From NCBI GenBank assembly GCA_029721435.1, contig CM056584.1, positions 11,137,895 through 11,201,894 on the forward strand: DNA of 64,000 bases, read 5' to 3'. Every line of letters starts with the position of its first letter. Positions within the stretch are counted from its first letter, which is position 1. Below, piece by piece: positions 56,971 to 64,000 of the stretch. This DNA comes from Gymnothorax reevesii (Eukaryota > Chordata > Actinopteri > Anguilliformes > Muraenidae). The translations under genes were made by a program, and so were the position numbers. The notes under the pieces were generated by a model. It was not told the DNA's origin, ran no database searches, and was given only the letters and a program-made list of their open reading frames with translations.

Positions 56971-59864
56971 ATTAACCTAAGAAGCCCTAAGCAGCAGTCA
57001 CAGTAGAAAATGTGGGGAAACTATGTAAATGGATTATTAGCCTCTTTTAACAGGGACTTAGTTTCAGTTAACAGACATGAAATACCAAATTGAGCCAAAC
57101 TCTAGCCTATATGTAATAAGCACTCCTAATAAGCCGACTTGAGTTTATCTATTCCCAGTACTATTAATATACTAACCTAAAAATATCACAGGGTTTAGCT
57201 GAGAACCCAGAGAAAACAGACTTATCTAGCTAGCCAGCCGCAAATACAACCAAGGGAAAAGAGTAAATTAATCCCTTTAATTAAAACGAACCAAATAAAT
57301 GCTCTCACAATGTTACCAGGATGTTCCTAACCATTGTAACACTGCCACATTACGGCAGAAAACATTTTGTTATTCATTGGTCAGTATTCTGCCACTCAGT
57401 CTCGACGGACAGTTTGCAAACTTCTTACTCCAGTCGAAGCACGACTGCAATGAGCGTCAGACAAAGTGTCAAAAAATCCTCAGCAAGCAAAAAGAAATGA
57501 GGATTTAAAAAAGGCAACATTTTTGAAGTCGCACGGAGAGCTTGCTCAAATGTAGTCGGCGTCAGGGGTAAGGTCACTCTCATAAACGGCAGTGGCGAAT
57601 TAATCTCCTTCTTTTTAACTCGCCTTCGTCTTTCACCGGCTATCGATCAGTGGGGGAGATGGGGGTTGTCAGGGTAGCGCACCTCCAATCGGGGAGCATT
57701 TCGCGCGAAGAGGGCCCGCCAACAGTCGCCAGAATCAATACGTTCGACCGGGAGACAGATTACACGGAGCGCCACCGGGATTCGCCCTTCGGCACCCCGA
57801 TCTCTGAGCAGCCGTCCCACAGGAATCACAACGGACAGGGAATAGGCCTGACAAATGACACTGTTACCGTTAGCGAACACACACTGAGATATGAGGAAAC
57901 AATGATAAGCCCCTATTCAATCTGCCCATCTTGCTTTCTTCTTCTCTGTTTTTGCTTTGCTCTCTGTCATTCTCATTAGCATTTACCGTTCATCTCCCTA
58001 TTCCACTGTTCATCTTCCTCGCCCCCACCCTTAACTTTTCCTTCAGTTAACCTCAACTGAATTTCAGTCAAATAACGCTCCATTATCTTGACCATGCACC
58101 ACAGTCCTGCCCTGGCAATTAACAGAGAAATCAGATTAAAAGCCCCATTGAATCCTGGCCCTGACCGCACATGCAGCCCTTCTGGGACACGTTGGGTAAT
58201 CTATTCACAACTGCTTCCTCGGATCCCTCACCACTTTGTGTGTCAGCAAGTAAACAGTTTAGTCACAGGGTGTGATAACAAGTAAGTCTCACATTCACGG
58301 TCAAAGGCTTTCAAATATTCCCGAAGATTTTCTGTTTGTTTTGTCGGTTGGGAAATGGTGATAACCAGAGAAGTTATCCGCAGAGCCAAAATGAGTAGGA
58401 TTGGTGTACAGTACACTGGGGAATTAATATGCTTCAAAACAAGCCAACAAAGGGAAGTGTTTTCAGGATCTCGCGCTTCAACATTGGTTGGTTGGTTTCA
58501 GTCTCTCAGTCTCCCTGTATTGTACAGCTCATGACTGTGCTACAGCCCTGAAGTGGAGTGTTTGTTCTCACACAGTTCAGTTCCCCTTTGAGTCCCCATT
58601 GTCCCAAAGGAGACAGAGTGTTCCACCCAAGGCTACCCCCCCATTATCCCACACACTTCAGGGACAATGGCTACCGCTATAACACCCCCCCGAACCGCCA
58701 CTACCTCCACTGTCAGGTATCAGTGTGAAGAGCTTTTAAATGCCAGTCCCCCAGAAACCCAAGTCGTGACCAGTGTTCCCACTTTCTCGAGCCATCATTT
58801 AACCAGCGCACATGAAGGCAGACAGCAACCAAACCAAATAAATGCTTCACCCCACATCATAAGAAGACCACAAAGGAAAAATGATTAGAGTCCAAATTTT
58901 GCATTTTTTATATTTTAAATCACATATTATTATATAATACAAATTTTATATATTTTTTGCATATTTTTTCAGAGCCTTATTTCTAAGATCGTTTTGAATT
59001 TTTAATTTATCATTTCTCCAAAATGTGAAATTGTGACTGATCATTTTTCCATTGTGGTCTTCATAAGAAACATAATAAGTTTCTTTTTGACATTGTATTT
59101 TTGTTCTGTACATTCATGTCTATTGAATGCATAGATTATGCTTTGTTAGTTATGTGTCTTTATTGGATTGAATTTATGTAATGTAATTTGTTGATGATTT
59201 TGGTTTTAATGTACTTGCTCGATCATGTCTGTATTCACTGAATGTATGTCCATGTTCATTGAATGTACTGATGCCCTGTGTTTTGTGCTTTTGTTGGAAT
59301 TTTGTATGTTTTTTTTTTTAAAATCTCAAGAATTGTTCAAAAACCTATAAAAGCCACGTCATACAGAACCAACACTGACACAATTGAACAAAGACCAACA
59401 GAAACTGCCCATCACACATCAACACAGGACACGATACAGATACTCACATGATTACAACCGAAAAACGCATGAAGGGCAGCTACTGCCAACTCTCCTCAAC
59501 AGAGAATATCAAATAGTTTTAAGCAACTGCTTGCTTTACAAGTGAATTTTGAAATTAGTCAACATATCATACCTGACTGGAAAAATTTTGTCTCATCCAA
59601 CTAAAAAAAGTAACAGTTGAAATGTTTTATGCTAAAACACAAGCCTGCAATGCTTGTTAAGAGCGACTCATCTCTTGGCTTCTGAGACTGTATCGCAGAG
59701 ACTGTATTAGGCAGCTGACCGTGAGGATAAGCCCATCCGCACCCAGGGAGGGATTAACGGAGGGGACAGGTGACAGGTGCCAAAGAACTGCTGCCAAGCC
59801 CAGCTCTCCACCAGCCAATGAGAATTTGGCAGGAGTCCGCGACTCATCGCAGGGGCCACGTCCG

Positions 59865-59918
59865 ACCTGTGTATGTGTATGTGTGTGTGTATGTGTGTGT
59901 ATGTGTGCGTGGGGGGGG
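59865..59918. repeat. TG microsatellite
   Basis: Interrupted (TG)n with TATG units followed by a run of nine G. The frames through it are spurious. Confidence 0.85.
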
Positions 59919-59959
59919 GCACGGTTCTGAAAGAGAGATATCAAACCCCTCCAATATGA

Positions 59960-60232
59960 GCATTACATGCTCAGATCTCCGCCACCGTTTTGGATGTCCC
60001 GACCCGGAGAGAAATATGACGGCGGGACAGACAGCAGGACGGATGTTAGTATGAGAAGGCACATCTCCACCAAAAGATATTTAATTTTGTGGAAAAAAAC
60101 GTTGAGTGGTTTAGAAGTCCTGACTAGAGAAAGAAGTACAACGGAAGGACACTTGGACGAACGGACGCGCGGAAGAACAACACTCATTCATACATCTATC
60201 CCCCTTTCACTTTGCGGAGGGCGATAACAAGG
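59960..60232 (+). repeat. Dispersed repeat ending GGAGGGCGATAACA
   Basis: GGATGTCCCGACCCGGAGAGAAATATGACGG and GAAGTCCTGACTAGAGAAAGAAG are two similar starts, followed by GGACGAACGGACGCGCGG and CTATCCCCCTTTCACTTTGCGGAGGGCGATAACA. The end resembles the GGCGGGGGATAATA repeats at 139-638 and 4158-4400, so the families are likely related. Confidence 0.55.
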
Positions 60233-60524
60233 AATCGGAGAGAGCAATAAGAAAAATGTAGGAAATGAAAAAAGAGCTCTGTTTGAGGTTGTGGTTGTGG
60301 CTGCAACGATACACATCAGAGCTCATGTGAAGATGACATCATCAAGGCGAACACGCAGAGGCTGATGGGAGAGCAATTCTCAACTCTCAGCTGCCGAGAT
60401 GCCGAATGGGCAACTCGGGGACCTGAGCGCGTGTGAGATTAATTCTTTATTGTTTAACAATGCTTTCAGCAATCGTTCAGCGAGCTCATACCAACATAGA
60501 ATTAATTCTTTAGGGTCTCCAGTT

Positions 60525-60715
60525 AGCCTAGCATGTATGGCTTTGGACTGTGGGAGGAAACTGGAGTTCCTGGAGCAAACCCACACAAACAAGGGGAGAA
60601 CATGTTTAACTCCACACGGAAAGGCCCCAGGCCAGACGCAAACCCACAAGCTTCCTGCTGAGGTGTCAGTACTTACTACTGCGCCATTGTGCCACCCGTG
60701 TGCATACAGTATGAG
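60525..60715 (+). repeat. Common teleost repeat (TTTGGACTGTGGGAGGAAAC type)
   Basis: GGCTTTGGACTGTGGGAGGAAAC, GGGGAGAACATGTTTAACTCCACACGGAAAGGCCCCAGGCC and TACTGCGCCATTGTGCCACCC follow the usual order of a repeat whose left half is the CCATCCATCC..CATCGCAGGG unit at 35035. The plus-strand frame over it is not a gene. Confidence 0.75.
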
Positions 60716-61739
60716 TATGCGTGTGAGTATGAGTGTGAGTGTAGTCGGGAGACAGACTGCGTGCGAAGCCACGAAGGTTCCGGTTAGCTCTCTCCCATTA
60801 AAGTTTCATGACTGCCTCTAACACCCACAACCGGTCTGTAAATGATCAAGTGAAATCAGGAGGGAGTTTGGGAGAAAGGAGGCGATAGTATGAGTGAGAG
60901 AGTTTGAGAGGGAGAGGAGAGAGAGAGTTGAGGTTTAAAAGCAGGGTAAGGTTACAGAACCAGATTATTCTACATTCAATTCTGAAATAAAACTGCTCAG
61001 TGGCACCAAACACAGCCGACCAGGTATTCAGCTGTACTCATCTACGGCTTTAAAATCCCAAGCAGCAAAGCAGCTTGTAAGGAGATACGCTCGCAGAATA
61101 CATTTTCGGTGCAATAGGTGCCAGTGTTTACACATAGGACTTTAAAAAACTCCCACCTCTCTCCAGAGTATAGCAAGATAAATAAGTCTAGTCTGCAGTC
61201 CAAGCCTAGATTACACCATCATTACGCTCACTAAGAGCACCTAAAAAAAAAACATGGAGTGCAAATCCAATTCTCCCCAGCCACTAAATTATACCGACAG
61301 CACAAAAGCCAGTAGTCAAGGCTTCAGTCTTTATTCTCAACTTGAGTCCGTGGGTGCGAAATCGCTGACGAGGCCCAACACTGCCAACTCCTTCCCCACC
61401 CCAAAAGCGCATTCAGTTTAATTTTTAATGAAATTGATTTTTACATCTCTCTGGCCGCGGCGGATGCCAGGGCAGGACTGGCCGCCGGTGCTCAGTCACG
61501 GTCCGTCTCTTCATTTATACTCATACAGCGTCACGGCTAACGCATGGCCAGCGCTTGTGGCCGGCCTGGGGTCGATTTACCGTGCAGTCCACAGTAATGT
61601 CGCCTTCATGGGCAGGTGAAGTGCTCCCCATACTGCAACAGACAAGCACGTCCAGTTTCAAAATCAAGTCTCCCACTTTGACTCGTTCGGCCTCAACTTG
61701 CTCACTTCAGATGGGAGAAAACCCTTACGAAAAAGAAGT

Positions 61740-62975
61740 CCATTCAAGTGTGCTATTAGTATACTTCTTCTACACTAAAAAAATAAGAGAGTATACTTTC
61801 AGTTTACTTTTGATGTACTTATCAGAGATATACTTATCAAAGTAATACTTAAATATACTTAGCTTATACTGAAAAGTACACAGAACCTTGTACCTAAACT
61901 TTTGATTATTATACTTTTTTTGAGTATATCTCAAATTGTTAAAATATTCATGCCTAATATTCAAGTATACTGGCTTGCAGTTAGGCTACTATCAAAAGCA
62001 TAAGCACATTAAAATATTTTTACCTGACATATTTGCTTCTTTGAAGTATACTGCACTATATTTTCACTCAGTTTTTACTATCTCATGGACTTAAATATTC
62101 CACATGTATGTTTGCAGGAACAAGTCAGCTTCAAGGCAGCATAGCACAGTAAACAGCACATGGGTGGAGCTGAACCTCATTTTAATGCAGTGTTATTAAC
62201 CCACACAGAAACAGATAAACATTTGTCTGATTTAATTTGAGAACCAATTTGACCAATTTGTCCGTGTTGACAGACTTGATACATACTCTTACAGAAAAAA
62301 GTATACTTCAAGTTTATGCAACATAAACTTAAAGTACCCAACTAGTTTACATCAAAGTTGTATTTTGTACTGCTAGTACACTACAAGTGGACATTTAAGT
62401 ATACTGTGACTTAACTAGTTGTATACCTCTAGCATACTTTTCAATTTATAAAAGTGTACATTTAAGTATACTGGAAGTAAACTTACAGATATACTGCTAG
62501 TTTATTAGTTGTATGCTTCAAGTAAACGTTTCAGCTCATGAAAATATACTGTGAAGTATACTGCCAGTAAACTTAAAAATGAACTATTAGTTCACTAGTC
62601 ATATACTTCTAGCACAATTTCTAGTTTATAAAAGTATAATTTACAGTATACTGCAAGTAAACTTACAGATATACTGCTAGTTTATTAGTTATATACTTCT
62701 AGTAAACTTTTCAGTTCATGAAGGTATACTGTAAACTAGACTGCTAGTAAACTTAAAGGTGAACTATTATTTCACTAGTTATATACTTCTGGCACAATGT
62801 CTAATTTATAAAAGAATACTTTGAAGTACATATTGAAAGTAAATTCAGATGTATTTGTTATATACTTCAAGCCAACATTTTAGTTCATGAAAGTACACTT
62901 TGAAGTATACTGCAAGTAAACATATAGGTAGACTACAAGTCCACTAGTTCTATACTTCAAGCCCTCTATAGATTA
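61740..62975. repeat. AGTATACTT-rich element with a 90/180-bp tandem array
   Basis: AT-rich sequence full of the palindrome AGTATACT. From about 62410 it becomes a tandem array of roughly 90-bp units of two alternating types. A has ACTTACAGATATACTGCTAG and B has ACTATTAGTTCACTAGT. A recurs at 62481 and 62661 and B near 62572 and 62752, so the A-B pair repeats every 180 bp. 61740-62400 is more decayed. No coding frame. Confidence 0.8.
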
Positions 62976-64000
62976 AATTTAGTTTTAAACTTTCAGGGAG
63001 CTCAAAGTTTTTTTCCTATAAACAGCAAGTATACTTCAAAGTCTTCTTTAAGGTAACTTAACATCATACTCACAGCTTATGATTATTGCAATCTAAAATA
63101 TATCACTGTTGCTATTCAGATATTATTTAACGTAAGTAGACGAGAGGTTACCTCATGTACTCTACTAGTAGACAATGCTTAAGTGCATTCTGCTTTAATT
63201 TACAGATGAAGGTACTTATAAGAATTTACAATGAAACACATACTCAGGATTGAGAATAAAATTGATTTCTTTATAAATTAAATTTTCAAGCACAATATTG
63301 TATTGGATGCCAAAGTATAAGAACACAGCAATGGCAACTATTATTGAAATACAAATTCAAAACAAAAAAAATACCCCCTTCTCTCATATGGAACCAGAAA
63401 TATGCGTAAAATATTAATTAGCAATCCCTTCAGCCTGATCAGTAGGCTGAAGGACTCAAGCAAAGGCTGATGAAATATTCCAAATGAGTACACCGATGAG
63501 CTGTTTTTTAGTAAATGGAGTTCTGTATCACAGTCAAAAATATGACCGACTAAAGAAAAGATGCAGCAGTGCTGTAATACTTGAAAGATGGTACATTCTG
63601 TTTAAAAAATGATTTAATCATTTTTAAACAAGTGCGGGGACATCAAAGCCCTGCATATTGTACCTGTACCAAACACTGCTGTGTTTAAGTTGCGATATCA
63701 GTTCAATCTAACAGGCCATTATGTGCAGATTCACAGATAAATGTACACAGTATTCTCAAACATGAGATTAAGAAGACTGGAACTTCAGTGCTTCCTTACA
63801 TAGTGACAATGGTTTTAAGACTAGCAACCGTACCACAACTTGATGTGCACCAGCTGTGTGGTTGAAACTAAGGAAGTGTAGGCTTGGTTTGTGCTTGGAA
63901 GGGAAACCACCTGAGGAAATAAGTTGCTGTTGGAGGTGTTGGTGGGCCAGTAGGTGGCGATCTTCCCTCTGGTGGATTATACACAATACTCCAGTACAGT

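Larger units (their letters stand above)
49170..64000 (-). other. adcy9 intron upstream of the first visible exon
   Basis: At least 14.8 kb of intron running off the right edge. I looked for the C1a exon (a large exon with a guanylate/adenylate cyclase signature) and found none on the minus strand. Besides the repeats listed, 50550-52380, 53110-55190, 56980-59860, 60720-61735 and 62980-64000 show no supported gene. They contain small microsatellites (AAT near 51410-51428, GAT near 52275-52292, CA near 54229-54256) and AT-rich sequence at 58900-59340. A GC-richer patch lies at 57590-57860 (see findings). Confidence 0.75.

Noticed and set aside
58667..58888. 73-codon plus-strand frame followed by an AT-rich tail and a TATAAAAG at 59346
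   Set aside because: Considered as a small gene or element terminus, but no family, no terminal repeats and no splice partners could be found.

Overview
The window is nuclear DNA of a ray-finned fish, most likely a teleost. It holds two genes transcribed right to left on the minus strand: most of adenylate cyclase 9 (adcy9) and, downstream of it, the first coding exon of crebbp (CREB-binding protein). ADCY9 followed by CREBBP on the same strand is the order known from tetrapods, which supports both names. Many repeats are of kinds abundant in teleosts: Tc1/mariner copies, short hairpin MITEs, a Gmr1-type retrotransposon and common fish retroposon tails. The species cannot be named from the sequence.

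Layout from right to left, in the direction of transcription. 64000-49170 is an adcy9 intron; the large first coding exon (N-terminus, first membrane block, most of C1a) lies outside the window. Eight adcy9 coding exons follow: 48997-49169, 45955-46065, 45178-45434, 43977-44079, 43116-43324, 34751-34910, 33990-34132 and 30595-31963. Every splice phase agrees, giving 840 codons plus a stop. They encode the end of C1a, the C1b linker, the second membrane block, the whole C2 catalytic domain and the C-terminal tail. 30594-23111 is the adcy9 3' UTR plus the intergenic region. 23110-22220 is a CpG-rich promoter and 5' UTR region, and 22135-22219 is crebbp coding exon 1, starting MAENLLD. 22134-1 is crebbp intron 1, packed with transposable-element remnants.

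The most striking element is a 5.9-kb LTR retrotransposon (35184-41079) in an adcy9 intron, in the same orientation as the gene. Its two 466-bp LTRs look identical. It has a tRNA-Gln primer site, a polypurine tract and one uninterrupted 1560-codon Gag-Pol frame with all catalytic residues present. The integrase precedes reverse transcriptase, the rare order of the Gmr1 branch of Ty3/gypsy, and the capsid region resembles a SCAN domain. It appears to be a very recent, possibly active insertion. It landed in a CA microsatellite that also received a hAT-like fold-back element.

Other structures include a roughly 600-bp element present twice in opposite orientation, with a repeated GTCACGGAATTAC motif and 5-bp target duplications. 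There are four hairpin MITEs, three of them crowded beside crebbp exon 1. A 36-bp minisatellite abuts an adcy9 splice donor, a 90/180-bp higher-order tandem array lies near 62.4-63.0 kb, and a rearranged non-LTR retrotransposon fragment lies near 55-56.6 kb. I found no rRNA, tRNA gene or CRISPR array.
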